A DNA stretch of 62,769 nucleotides from positions 1 through 62,769 of the forward strand of contig CACLAF010000007.1 of assembly GCA_902604855.1 (NCBI GenBank), written 5' to 3'. A program made the position numbers and the translations under genes. Numbering within the stretch: the stretch's first letter is position 1; every line of letters begins with the position of its first letter. The notes under the pieces were generated by a model. The model had not been told where the DNA came from. It did not search any database and was given only the letters and a program-made list of their open reading frames with translations. The stretch comes from an uncultured SAR86 cluster bacterium (GTDB taxonomy: Bacteria > Pseudomonadota > Gammaproteobacteria > Magnimaribacterales > Magnimaribacteraceae). Shown piece after piece: positions 17,183 to 26,399 of this stretch.

Positions 17183-19201
17183 ATGTCAAAAAAATTCGAC
17201 CTAGTTTCAAGCTATAAACCTGCAGGTGATCAACCGAGGGCTATCGAGGAGATAGTCAAGGGTTTGAATGATGGATTGCTTAATCAGACTTTATTAGGAG
17301 TTACAGGATCTGGTAAAACATTCACTATGGCAAATGTTATCCAAGAAGTTCAAAGACCTGCGATAGTGATGGCGCATAATAAAACTCTAGCAGCCCAGCT
17401 TTATGGTGAGTTTAAAGAATATTTTCCAAATAATGCAGTCGAATATTTTGTTTCGTATTACGATTATTATCAGCCTGAAGCTTATGTTCCAACTACTGAC
17501 ATCTACATTGAAAAGGATGCATCTATTAATGAACATATTGAACAAATGAGGTTATCTGCGACAAAGGCAATAATGGAAAGGAGAGATGTCGTAATTGTAG
17601 CTTCTGTATCAGCAATTTACGGTTTAGGAGATCCTCAATCCTATCTCCAAATGGTTCTTCATCTAGATAGAGGTGACGAAGTTGATCAAAGAACGCTTTT
17701 AAGAAGGCTTGCTGAACTCCAATATCAGAGAAATGAAGTAGAATTCAAAAGATCTATGTATAGAGTTCGTGGAGATGTAATTGATGTATTTCCTGCGGAC
17801 TCTGAAAAAGAAGCCTTGAGAATAGAGCTTTTTGGTAATGAAATAGATGCACTAAAACTCTTTGACCCGCTAACTGGTGAAATATTAAGGGAAGTTCCAA
17901 GGATAACGATATATCCAAAATCTCACTACGTCACTTCAAGAGAAAAGGTACTACAAGCAATAGAATTTATAAAAGAAGAACTGGTGCAAAGGTTAGATTA
18001 TTTGCGAAAAGAGAATAAACTGGTTGAAGCTCAACGACTTGAGGAGAGAACAAAATATGATATTGAAATGCTAAAGGAACTGGGGTTTTGTTCTGGTATA
18101 GAAAATTATTCTAGGTTTCTCTCTGACAGACAGCCAGGAGAGCCACCTCCAACTCTTTATGAATATTTACCTCAGGATGCATTGGTTTTTATTGATGAGT
18201 CTCATGTCTCTTTACCTCAATTGGGAGGGATGTATCGAGGAGATAGATCTAGAAAACAAACTTTAGTCGATTATGGTTTTAGACTGCCAGTGGCTTTAGA
18301 TAATAGACCTCTTAGATTTGATGAATGGGAAAAATTATCTGGTCAAAGGATATTCCTTTCTGCAACTCCAGCAAAATATGAACTTGAGAATTCTGGTAAC
18401 ATTACTGAATTAGTTGCTCGTCCAACAGGTTTGACGGATCCTGAGGTTGAAATCAGACCTGCAACTCATCAGGTAGATGATCTCCAAGAAGAAATAAACC
18501 AAATAGTTTCGAAAGGGAATAGGGTACTAGTAACGACCCTGACAAAAAGAATGGCTGAAGATCTTACAGAATATTTAGATGAGAATGGAACCAAAGTAAG
18601 ATACCTTCACTCCGATATTGATACTGTGGAGCGAGTTGAAATAATAAGAGACTTACGTCTTGGAGCTTTTGATGTTTTAGTAGGAATTAACCTATTAAGA
18701 GAAGGTCTAGATATACCAGAGGTAGCTTTAGTAGCAATTTTAGATGCAGATAAAGAGGGCTTTCTTAGATCTGAAAGTTCTCTAATTCAAACAATTGGAA
18801 GAGCAGCCAGACACCTAGAAGGTAAAGCTATACTTTATGCGGATAAAATTACTGGATCTATGGAAAGGGCTATCGAGGAAACTAATAGAAGACGTGAAAT
18901 ACAAGAGACTTTTAATAAAGAGAATTCTATAAAACCCATAGGAATTAAGAAAAGTATAGGGGACATTATGGAAGGAGCAAGATCTGTAAAAGGAAAATCT
19001 AAAACAAGAAGAAAACTAGACAAACTTGGGGCTATAGATTTTGATCCAATTGAGAGTTTTGATAATCCCGATAAAGTTAAGAAAGAAATAATTAGACTTG
19101 AAGATCAAATGTATAAATATGCAAAGAATTTAGAATTCGAGGAAGCAGCAAGTTATAGGGATAGAGTAGAAGAACTTAAGGACAAACTACTTCTGAGCTA
19201 A
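17183..19201 (+). CDS. uvrB: UvrABC excinuclease subunit B
   Basis: UvrB is the DNA-damage verification ATPase of nucleotide excision repair. The 672-residue length is normal. Walker A is in GVTGSGKT, the beta-hairpin region in [12 protein letters not shown], the DEAD-type box is DESH, and helicase motif VI is in QTIGRAARH. The C-terminal UVR motif ([18 protein letters not shown]) binds UvrC. No Shine-Dalgarno sequence or LexA box is seen upstream, in contrast to umuDC. The 3' end overlaps the convergent mltF-like gene by 15 nt. Confidence 0.98.
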   Translation: MSKKFDLVSSYKPAGDQPRAIEEIVKGLNDGLLNQTLLGVTGSGKTFTMANVIQEVQRPAIVMAHNKTLAAQLYGEFKEYFPNNAVEYFVSYYDYYQPEAYVPTTDIYIEKDASINEHIEQMRLSATKAIMERRDVVIVASVSAIYGLGDPQSYLQMVLHLDRGDEVDQRTLLRRLAELQYQRNEVEFKRSMYRVRGDVIDVFPADSEKEALRIELFGNEIDALKLFDPLTGEILREVPRITIYPKSHYVTSREKVLQAIEFIKEELVQRLDYLRKENKLVEAQRLEERTKYDIEMLKELGFCSGIENYSRFLSDRQPGEPPPTLYEYLPQDALVFIDESHVSLPQLGGMYRGDRSRKQTLVDYGFRLPVALDNRPLRFDEWEKLSGQRIFLSATPAKYELENSGNITELVARPTGLTDPEVEIRPATHQVDDLQEEINQIVSKGNRVLVTTLTKRMAEDLTEYLDENGTKVRYLHSDIDTVERVEIIRDLRLGAFDVLVGINLLREGLDIPEVALVAILDADKEGFLRSESSLIQTIGRAARHLEGKAILYADKITGSMERAIEETNRRREIQETFNKENSIKPIGIKKSIGDIMEGARSVKGKSKTRRKLDKLGAIDFDPIESFDNPDKVKKEIIRLEDQMYKYAKNLEFEEAASYRDRVEELKDKLLLS

Positions 19202-19918
19202 TAAAAGAAGTTCTTCGTCTTTGTAGAGCATTGACAAAGTTCTGTAGTATAAATCTATACGCTCTACGTATTGCATGACTTGATCATATTTAACAAATTC
19301 TCTTGACTCTTCCCCATAACGATCTACCAATATTACTTCTAGTGCCATTGAGACTTCAGACCACAAGTTGGGATTTAAACTAACTGATTTTGCGAGATCT
19401 CTTGCTAACTCAATATTTTTATAGCCTAGGTTATATGCAGCTAATGACATCCAAATTCTGTCTAGTTTAGAAATTTCACTTGGGAATTTGTCCATTGTTT
19501 TTTGAAAGTACTTAGCTCCTCCTGAAATACTATCCCCTGGATGGGTTCTTTTCTTTATACCCATTTCTTTAGCTGTCTTCTGTGTCAACATCATCATTCC
19601 ACGAACACCTGTATTAGAAATGGCCTTAGGATTCCAATGCGATTCCTGATAGCTAATAGCTGCAATGAGAGTCCAGTGAACATCTATATCCTCTGCCGCG
19701 TCTTGAAAATGAGTCTTATATTTCGGTAGCCTTGTATCTGCTCTTTGAAGGAAAGTAATAAAACCCGCCTTATCTCCTTTCCATAAAAAATCTAAATCAT
19801 CCTGAAGAAGAGATTTATTTTCGTTCGAATAAGACGCAAGAATAGGAGCCTCCAAACTTAGAACAGTCAATAGGCTAAGGAAAGCTATAAAAGAGTATCG
19901 AAATTTAAATTTATTCAA
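19187..19918 (-). CDS. Lytic transglycosylase, MltF-like catalytic domain only
   Basis: A 243-residue SLT-family lytic transglycosylase with a signal peptide (about residues 1-29, ending near ILAS). The catalytic glutamate is E92 in [10 protein letters not shown], followed by the family segments GVRGMMMLT and LAAYNLG. The C terminus ([12 protein letters not shown]) is MltF-like. MltF proteins normally carry a ~230-residue solute-binding-like domain before this one; it is absent here. The divergent position beside purL is that of mltF in many gammaproteobacteria, so this looks like a lineage-shortened MltF. Confidence 0.85.
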   Translation of the reverse strand: MNKFKFRYSFIAFLSLLTVLSLEAPILASYSNENKSLLQDDLDFLWKGDKAGFITFLQRADTRLPKYKTHFQDAAEDIDVHWTLIAAISYQESHWNPKAISNTGVRGMMMLTQKTAKEMGIKKRTHPGDSISGGAKYFQKTMDKFPSEISKLDRIWMSLAAYNLGYKNIELARDLAKSVSLNPNLWSEVSMALEVILVDRYGEESREFVKYDQVMQYVERIDLYYRTLSMLYKDEELLLLAQK

Positions 19919-20069
19919 CGTGACTCCCCAAATTCTTTCAGCATTCTAGGTGATATATAAAAAATTTCCACCTTCAAAGTCAATAATACTAAAAAAATAC
20001 CATATGTAGTGTGTTTTTATTCTAGAAACCACTAGATAAGGTATTTACTTAGCAAGGGCTTTTATTACA

Positions 20070-23000
20070 ATGTGGAATTCATCAATGAACTCTATAATCG
20101 AAGTTTCACCAAAAATCATTGCCATATTAGGATATGAAAATAACTCTGAATTTAGATTAAACCAATTAAGACAATCTATTCAGATAGATAATGCAGGAGA
20201 TATTGAGACCCAAGAAATTTATTTTTGCATGCTAAACAGAAATATTTCTAGCATTAAAGAAAATGAATTACTTGAATTATTAAGTCTATTAAATGCCAGT
20301 GATAATCAAAGTTTCCCAGATAAGAGTTTCTTTTTTATAACACCTAGAATAGGAACAATTTCTCCTTGGTCTTCAAAAGCTACTGAGATTTTAAAAAACT
20401 GCGGTCTTTCTTTTATTGACAGAGTTGAAAAAGGAGAATGTTTCAAGTGGTCAAAAGAAATTGAAATGCAAGATTTAAAGCTGGTAGGAAAATCTATAGC
20501 AGACAGAATGACTCAGGATGTTATTTTGAATTTAAACGATATTTCCGACCTCTTTTCTGATCTCCATCCAAGCCCTATACAGGATATAGATATATCTTCG
20601 AAACAATTATTAGCTCTTCAACAAGCAAATCTTGAGCTAGGCTTAGCACTTAATGATGAAGAAATAATGTATTTATTCGATAGTTATTCAAAGACTAACA
20701 AGGACCCTACCGATGCAGAGTTGATGATGTTTGCTCAAGCGAACTCCGAACACTGTAGGCATAAAATCTTTAATGCAAGTTGGACAATAGATGGAAATTC
20801 CCAGCCGAAGAGTCTTTTCGATATGATAAGAAATACTCATATTAATTATTCTGAAGGAGTCATATCTGCTTATGAAGACAATGCTGCAATTCTTTCAGGA
20901 AATAAAGCAGAAAGGTTTTATCCACGAGATGGCAAGTATTCATCACATGAAGAAAAAGTTGATTTAGTAATTAAGGTAGAAACACATAATCACCCAACTG
21001 CTATATCTCCATTTTCAGGAGCTTCCACTGGTTCTGGGGGTGAAATTAGAGATGAGGGTGCAACAGGAATTGGAGCAAAACCTAAGGCAGGTTTAACCGG
21101 ATTTTCCGTTTCTAACTTGCGTTTACCAAGCCTAAAAGAGAGATGGGAAATAGATGAAGATAAACCAGACCGAATAGCTTCACCTCTAGAGATAATGATT
21201 GACGCACCCATAGGAGCAGCCTCATTTAATAATGAGTTTGGAAGACCAAATATCCTTGGATATTTTAGAACTTACGAAGCTAAAACTAGCGATAACCATT
21301 TTGGATATCACAAACCGATAATGCTGGCAGGGGGATTAGGCAATATAAAAAAAGAGCATGCATTTAAGAAGAAAGTTCCAGTAGGATCGAAATTAGTTGT
21401 CCTAGGAGGGCCTGCAATGCTAATTGGATTAGGTGGAGGTTCTGCATCATCTTTATCTTCAGGAGAAGCCGATACAGATTTAGACTTTGCTTCAGTTCAA
21501 AGAGAAAATCCTGAGATGGAAAGAAGATGTCAGGAGGTACTCGACAGATGCTGGCAGGATGAAAATAACCCAATATTATTTATTCATGATGTTGGTGCAG
21601 GCGGTCTCTCTAACGCAATACCTGAACTTGTAAAAGATAGTGGACATGGTGGTCTAATTAATCTGCGTGATATCCCAAACTCAGAGCCAGGAATGAGCCC
21701 GATGGAAATATGGTGCAATGAATCGCAAGAGAGATATGTATTAGCAATTGATGAAAATGATTTAGAAAGATTCTCCTCTATTTGTTTAAGAGAGAGATGT
21801 CCTTATTCTGTTGTAGGTGAGATTACATATGGTAATAATCTTGAAGTCTATGATTCCCATTTTGATAATTATCCTATAAGTATTTCCTTAGAGACTCTTT
21901 TTGGAAAGCCTCCAAAAACTCATTTATCTTTTCAAAGTTCAAGTAAAAATAGTTCCACATTAACTTTACCAGAAGAAATTACAGAGGATTTACTTTGTGA
22001 GGTACTAAGACATCCAACTGTCGCAAGCAAAGGTTTTTTAATCACCATTGGAGATAGATCAGTTACAGGTTTAATCGCTAGAGACCAGTTTGTTGGCCCT
22101 TGGCAGGTTCCAGTTGCCGATTATGGCTTATGTAAAACTAGTTTCGCAGGCAAGTCTGGTGAGGCTATGGCGATAGGTGAACGAACCCCATTATCGTTAA
22201 TAAGCTCTAAGTCGGCTGCAAAAATTTCTGTAGCTGAGGTCATCACAAATATAATTCCTTCTGGTATCGCTAAGCTTTCAGATATAAAACTTTCTGCTAA
22301 TTGGATGGGCTCACCTGGAAAATTAGATGGAAATAAAGACCTATTTGAGGCGGTAGAAGCTATTGGAATGGATCTGTGTCCTAATTGGAATATAACTATT
22401 CCTGTTGGAAAGGATTCCTTATCAATGTCCACAGAATGGTCTGATGGCAAAAATGATAAGTCGGTTATATCTCCATTATCTTTAATAGTTTCCGGTTTTG
22501 CGGCTGTTAAGGACATCAGAATTGCGACAACCCCTCAATTAAAAGCAGATGAAGATACTTCCTTAATTTTTATAGATCTAGCAAAGGGTAAAAAAAGAAT
22601 GGGAGGAAGCATTTTAGCTCAAGTTAATCAACAGATGGGAGGTGACTCGCCAGATGTAGAATGTCTGGAAGAAATGCCGAACTTTGTAGAAGCTATTTAT
22701 AAGCTTTTAACTGATAAAAAGATATTGGCTTACCATGACCGATCAGATGGTGGACTAATAACCACTTTAATCGAGATGTCATTTGCAAGCAGATTGGGTT
22801 TAGAGATCAATTTAGATACCGTTTTGGAGGATAATAAGAAACTAATAGATTTTCTCTTTAATGAAGAATTAGGAGTAGTTATACAGGTTCATAATAAAGA
22901 TCTAGATTGTGTTCATGATCTGCTTGATGAATCGGGTCTCAAAGATCATTCTCATAACCTTGGCTGCATTTCTGCAGAAAAAGAAATTAATTTTAGCTAT

Positions 23001-23969
23001 AGAGACAAGAAAATATTGTCTTTTCCTCTTAAAGCTTTACTAGAGAATTGGCATAAAGTAGGTTTTGAAATTCAGTCTCTTAGAGATAACCCTGTCACAG
23101 CAGAGGCGGAATTTAGAAACGACACTGATATCAATAATTCAGGATTGAGACCGATAATAAATTTTTCTATACCAAAAAAAATTCAATTAAATAGTACTAG
23201 ACCTAGAGTTGCCATACTAAGAGAACAAGGAGTTAATGGTCAAAACGAGATGGCTGCAGCTTTTAATGAAGTTGGTTTTGACTGCATTGATGTACATATG
23301 ACTGATCTGATTTCAGCTAGACATACCCTAGCTGAATTTGAAGGTTTAGTTGCTTGTGGAGGATTTTCATATGGTGACGTCCTAGGTGCAGGAGGTGGTT
23401 GGGCAAATAGTATTCTCTATAATGAAGACTTAAGGAAACAATTTGGAGACTTTTTTCATAACGAAAATGTATTTTCATTGGGAGTATGTAACGGATGTCA
23501 GACATTATCCTTATTAAAATCTTTAATACCTGGAGCGACTAATTGGCCAGATTTCAAGAGAAATAAATCAGAGAAATTTGAAGCGAGATTAGTGCAAGTT
23601 TCTGTAAAAGAATCACCTTCAATCTTCTTTAAAGATATGGGAGATTCGATTATCACAGTTCCAGTGGCTCATGGAGAAGGTCGGGTAGATGCATCTTTCA
23701 GCGATATTTCTGAATTAAATAACAATCATCACACGGCGATTACATATTCAGATGATAATGGGAGCTTTACTGAAAATTATCCCGCGAATCCCAATGGATC
23801 TTTAAATGGTATCGCTGGAGTAACTAATATCAGTGGAACGGTTACTATTATGATGCCCCATCCCGAAAGAGCATTTCTAAAAGATCAATATTCTTGGAGT
23901 CCTGATGAATGGACACATTACAGTCCTTGGATAAAATTCTTTAATAACGCAAGAGAGTTTATTAACTGA
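20070..23969 (+). CDS. purL: Phosphoribosylformylglycinamidine synthase
   Basis: The large single-chain PurL (1299 residues) that converts FGAR to FGAM with glutamine and ATP. The synthetase part has the family motifs ETHNHPTAISPFSGASTG and HDVGAGGLSNAIPE. The C-terminal glutaminase has the nucleophile in LGVCNGCQ and the His/Glu pair in HPERAFL. Two ATGs are possible, at 20070 and at 20085 (MNSIIEVS); the sequence does not decide between them. Confidence 0.97.
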   Translation: MWNSSMNSIIEVSPKIIAILGYENNSEFRLNQLRQSIQIDNAGDIETQEIYFCMLNRNISSIKENELLELLSLLNASDNQSFPDKSFFFITPRIGTISPWSSKATEILKNCGLSFIDRVEKGECFKWSKEIEMQDLKLVGKSIADRMTQDVILNLNDISDLFSDLHPSPIQDIDISSKQLLALQQANLELGLALNDEEIMYLFDSYSKTNKDPTDAELMMFAQANSEHCRHKIFNASWTIDGNSQPKSLFDMIRNTHINYSEGVISAYEDNAAILSGNKAERFYPRDGKYSSHEEKVDLVIKVETHNHPTAISPFSGASTGSGGEIRDEGATGIGAKPKAGLTGFSVSNLRLPSLKERWEIDEDKPDRIASPLEIMIDAPIGAASFNNEFGRPNILGYFRTYEAKTSDNHFGYHKPIMLAGGLGNIKKEHAFKKKVPVGSKLVVLGGPAMLIGLGGGSASSLSSGEADTDLDFASVQRENPEMERRCQEVLDRCWQDENNPILFIHDVGAGGLSNAIPELVKDSGHGGLINLRDIPNSEPGMSPMEIWCNESQERYVLAIDENDLERFSSICLRERCPYSVVGEITYGNNLEVYDSHFDNYPISISLETLFGKPPKTHLSFQSSSKNSSTLTLPEEITEDLLCEVLRHPTVASKGFLITIGDRSVTGLIARDQFVGPWQVPVADYGLCKTSFAGKSGEAMAIGERTPLSLISSKSAAKISVAEVITNIIPSGIAKLSDIKLSANWMGSPGKLDGNKDLFEAVEAIGMDLCPNWNITIPVGKDSLSMSTEWSDGKNDKSVISPLSLIVSGFAAVKDIRIATTPQLKADEDTSLIFIDLAKGKKRMGGSILAQVNQQMGGDSPDVECLEEMPNFVEAIYKLLTDKKILAYHDRSDGGLITTLIEMSFASRLGLEINLDTVLEDNKKLIDFLFNEELGVVIQVHNKDLDCVHDLLDESGLKDHSHNLGCISAEKEINFSYRDKKILSFPLKALLENWHKVGFEIQSLRDNPVTAEAEFRNDTDINNSGLRPIINFSIPKKIQLNSTRPRVAILREQGVNGQNEMAAAFNEVGFDCIDVHMTDLISARHTLAEFEGLVACGGFSYGDVLGAGGGWANSILYNEDLRKQFGDFFHNENVFSLGVCNGCQTLSLLKSLIPGATNWPDFKRNKSEKFEARLVQVSVKESPSIFFKDMGDSIITVPVAHGEGRVDASFSDISELNNNHHTAITYSDDNGSFTENYPANPNGSLNGIAGVTNISGTVTIMMPHPERAFLKDQYSWSPDEWTHYSPWIKFFNNAREFIN

Positions 23970-23971
23970 GA

Positions 23972-24508
23972 TTATTTTTTTCTTTCAATTGTTTGAGTGG
24001 TTAGAGGGTACTCACCAACCCTATGATCAGAAAAGAAGTTTTTAAGAGTCATTGGAACAAAAGGAAAGGCTAGTTCATCCCATGGTATCTCGTCTTCTTT
24101 AAAGAACTCTACTTCCAAACTTTCCGAAGTTGGTGAAAAGTCATCTGAAATGACCCTTGCTAAGTGAAGCATATAAACTTGATTGATTTGAGGAACATTG
24201 TAGATGGCATACAGCTCGCCCATTTCGACTTCTGTATTTGTTTCTTCAAAAGTTTCTCTAAAAGCTCCTTGAGAAACAGTTTCTCCATTTTCTAAGAAGC
24301 CACCAGGTAAAGTCCACTTTCCATATCTAGGCTCAATACCTCTTTTACATAATAGAACTGAAGAGTCTTTATAAGGAATAGTTCCGACAATAATTTTAGG
24401 ATTTGTATAGTGTATGGTGCCGCAGTTTTCACAACAGTCTCTTTCCCTATTGTCACCCTTAGGTATCTTTCTGACCGTTAGAGAACCACACACGCTGCAG
24501 TATTTCAT
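23972..24508 (-). CDS. Nudix hydrolase with N-terminal zinc ribbon
   Basis: A Nudix-fold hydrolase of about 178 residues. I place the start at the ATG at 24508 (MKYCSVCGS), because a longer reading to 24601 would run into the divergent Nudix gene. A CxxC/CxxC zinc ribbon (YCSVCG and CCENCG) is followed by the Nudix box GGFLENGETVSQGAFRETFE plus EETN. The layout resembles NAD- or ADP-ribose-type pyrophosphatases, but the substrate is not decidable. It ends 2 nt from purL. Confidence 0.88.
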   Translation of the reverse strand: MKYCSVCGSLTVRKIPKGDNRERDCCENCGTIHYTNPKIIVGTIPYKDSSVLLCKRGIEPRYGKWTLPGGFLENGETVSQGAFRETFEETNTEVEMGELYAIYNVPQINQVYMLHLARVISDDFSPTSESLEVEFFKEDEIPWDELAFPFVPMTLKNFFSDHRVGEYPLTTQTIERKK

Positions 24509-24578
24509 TTTACTTATTTTATTTCGATTTAAGGCGGCAGAAGTATAAACTATCTTCAATGAGATATTACATTTATTG

Positions 24579-25157
24579 ATGTTAGATAAAATTGCGAACA
24601 AAATACAAACCTACTCTGGAAAACCGCCTGTAGCTGAGTTAAGAAAAGCGGCAGTGCTAATAGCTGTCACAGAATCTGATGAGCCAGAGCTCATTTATAC
24701 CTTACGCTCTAATAAAGTTGGTACACATGGAGGAGAGGTTTCTTTCCCTGGGGGCATGTATGAAAAGGAAGATCTTGATTTGGAAAATACAGCCCTTAGA
24801 GAAACTGAGGAAGAAACAGGACTGGATAAAACGAAAGTTAATGTGATTGGACCCATCGACACCGTAGTTTCAAGATTTAATATCAGCGTTACGCCTTATG
24901 TAGGCTTAGTCCCTGAGGATGTTGTATTAAACGATAGTTCTGAAGAAATAGAAGCTTGTTTTAGAGTTCCTGTTAAGTTCCTTTTAGAAGACAAGAGACA
25001 TCGAAATGACGAAATTAATAGAGATGGTGATAAATTTTTTATGCCCGCCTATGAGTATGACTCTTATATAATATGGGGCCTTACAGCAATGATGACTGTC
25101 GATTTTTTGAATGTAGCTTTAGACGCAAATATAGATTTAAAAACAAAAGGTAATTAA
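24579..25157 (+). CDS. Nudix CoA pyrophosphatase (NudL/YeaB-like)
   Basis: A 192-residue Nudix hydrolase. I prefer the ATG at 24579 over the adjacent in-frame TTG at 24576. The segment [17 protein letters not shown] followed by [10 protein letters not shown] holds both the Nudix box and the SFPGG extension that marks the CoA pyrophosphatase branch, so cleavage of CoA to 4'-phosphopantetheine and 3',5'-ADP is inferred. It opens a co-directional set with the following genes (14 nt gap). Confidence 0.87.
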   Translation: MLDKIANKIQTYSGKPPVAELRKAAVLIAVTESDEPELIYTLRSNKVGTHGGEVSFPGGMYEKEDLDLENTALRETEEETGLDKTKVNVIGPIDTVVSRFNISVTPYVGLVPEDVVLNDSSEEIEACFRVPVKFLLEDKRHRNDEINRDGDKFFMPAYEYDSYIIWGLTAMMTVDFLNVALDANIDLKTKGN

Positions 25158-25171
25158 AGAGGAAAAAAATT

Positions 25172-25696
25172 ATGCTTTATAGACTTGGAGAACATGAACC
25201 AGTTATTGATGGCAATTTTTATGTTGCCGAGTCTGCAACTGTTTTAGGAAAGGTTAGATTATGTAACGATTCAAGCGTTTGGTTTGGTGCTGTTTTGAGA
25301 GGTGATACAGAACTCATTACAATAGGTGAAGGATCAAATGTGCAAGAATGTTCCGTTTTGCATACAGATATGGGATTTCCTCTTAATATAGGAAAAGATG
25401 TAACAGTTGGTCATAAAGTCATGTTGCATGGCTGCACCATAGGTGACGGTAGTCTAATTGGAATAAACTCAGTAATTTTAAACGGGGCAAAAATTGGAAG
25501 AGGTTGCCTAATTGGAGCAAATTCTTTAATTACCGAGGGGACAGAAATACCCGATGGTTCTCTGGTGATGGGATCTCCTGGAAAAGTAAAAGGTGGGCTT
25601 AACGAAGATCAGCAAAAAGGCTTGATTTTATCCGCAAAGCATTACGTACAAAACTCAAAAAGATTTAAATCTGAACTTCAATCCTTAGGTAAATGA
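25172..25696 (+). CDS. Gamma-carbonic-anhydrase-like hexapeptide protein (YrdA type)
   Basis: A 174-residue left-handed beta-helix protein made of hexapeptide repeats ([47 protein letters not shown]). The three metal-binding histidines are in LHTDMG, VGHKV and LHG, as in gamma-class carbonic anhydrases. YrdA and PaaY homologues vary in real activity, so enzyme function is uncertain. A good Shine-Dalgarno sequence (AGAGGA) precedes the ATG, and the next gene follows after 1 nt. Confidence 0.88.
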   Translation: MLYRLGEHEPVIDGNFYVAESATVLGKVRLCNDSSVWFGAVLRGDTELITIGEGSNVQECSVLHTDMGFPLNIGKDVTVGHKVMLHGCTIGDGSLIGINSVILNGAKIGRGCLIGANSLITEGTEIPDGSLVMGSPGKVKGGLNEDQQKGLILSAKHYVQNSKRFKSELQSLGK

Positions 25697-25697
25697 T

Positions 25698-26399
25698 ATG
25701 AAAACACAAGAAATTAATTACAGCTTAGGCGATCAAAACTTCAAAGCTTATGTTGCTCATCCTGAGCTAGATAAAGCACCTTTAATTTTAATAGCACACA
25801 CTTGGGCTGGAAAAGATGATTTTGTTGAACTTAAAGCACGAGAGCTTGCCGAGGAAGGATTTATTGCAATGGCAGTAGATATGTATGGCGATGGCAGGGT
25901 TGGCTCTTCTACTGAAGAAAATCAATCTTTGATGACTCCACTTGTGGAAGATAGAGAAAAGCTTAAATCCGTTATAAATGCTGCCTTAAATGCAGGAAAA
26001 GAGCTTGAAGGTGTTGACTCTACCAAGATTGCTGCAATAGGTTATTGTTTTGGTGGTCTAGTAGTGCTTGATTTAGCCAGGTCCGGAACTGAATTGAACG
26101 GTGTTGTAAGCTTTCATGGTCTATTGATGGGATCAGAAATCTCTAGCGATGGTATAAATGCAAAGATTCTCGTTTTACATGGTGAAAGGGATCCAATGGT
26201 TCCTTTAGCAATGGTGGATGAGTTCCAAAAAGAGATGACCGAAGCTGGAGCTGACTGGCAATTACATAGTTATGGTAATGCATATCATGCTTTCACTAAT
26301 CCAGATGCTGATGATTTAGATTTTGGTGTTCAATATAATCAAAATGCTGATAAAAGATCTTGGCAATCAATGATGAACTTTTTTTCAGAAATATTCTAA
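25698..26399 (+). CDS. Dienelactone hydrolase family protein
   Basis: A 233-residue alpha/beta-hydrolase of the dienelactone hydrolase family. The nucleophile is a cysteine in GYCFGG, the acid is in HGERDPMVP and the histidine in YHAFTN, giving the Cys-Asp-His triad of the family. The true substrate is unknown; many such proteins act on lactones or other small esters. Its TAA stop overlaps the alaS start by one base. Confidence 0.88.
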   Translation: MKTQEINYSLGDQNFKAYVAHPELDKAPLILIAHTWAGKDDFVELKARELAEEGFIAMAVDMYGDGRVGSSTEENQSLMTPLVEDREKLKSVINAALNAGKELEGVDSTKIAAIGYCFGGLVVLDLARSGTELNGVVSFHGLLMGSEISSDGINAKILVLHGERDPMVPLAMVDEFQKEMTEAGADWQLHSYGNAYHAFTNPDADDLDFGVQYNQNADKRSWQSMMNFFSEIF

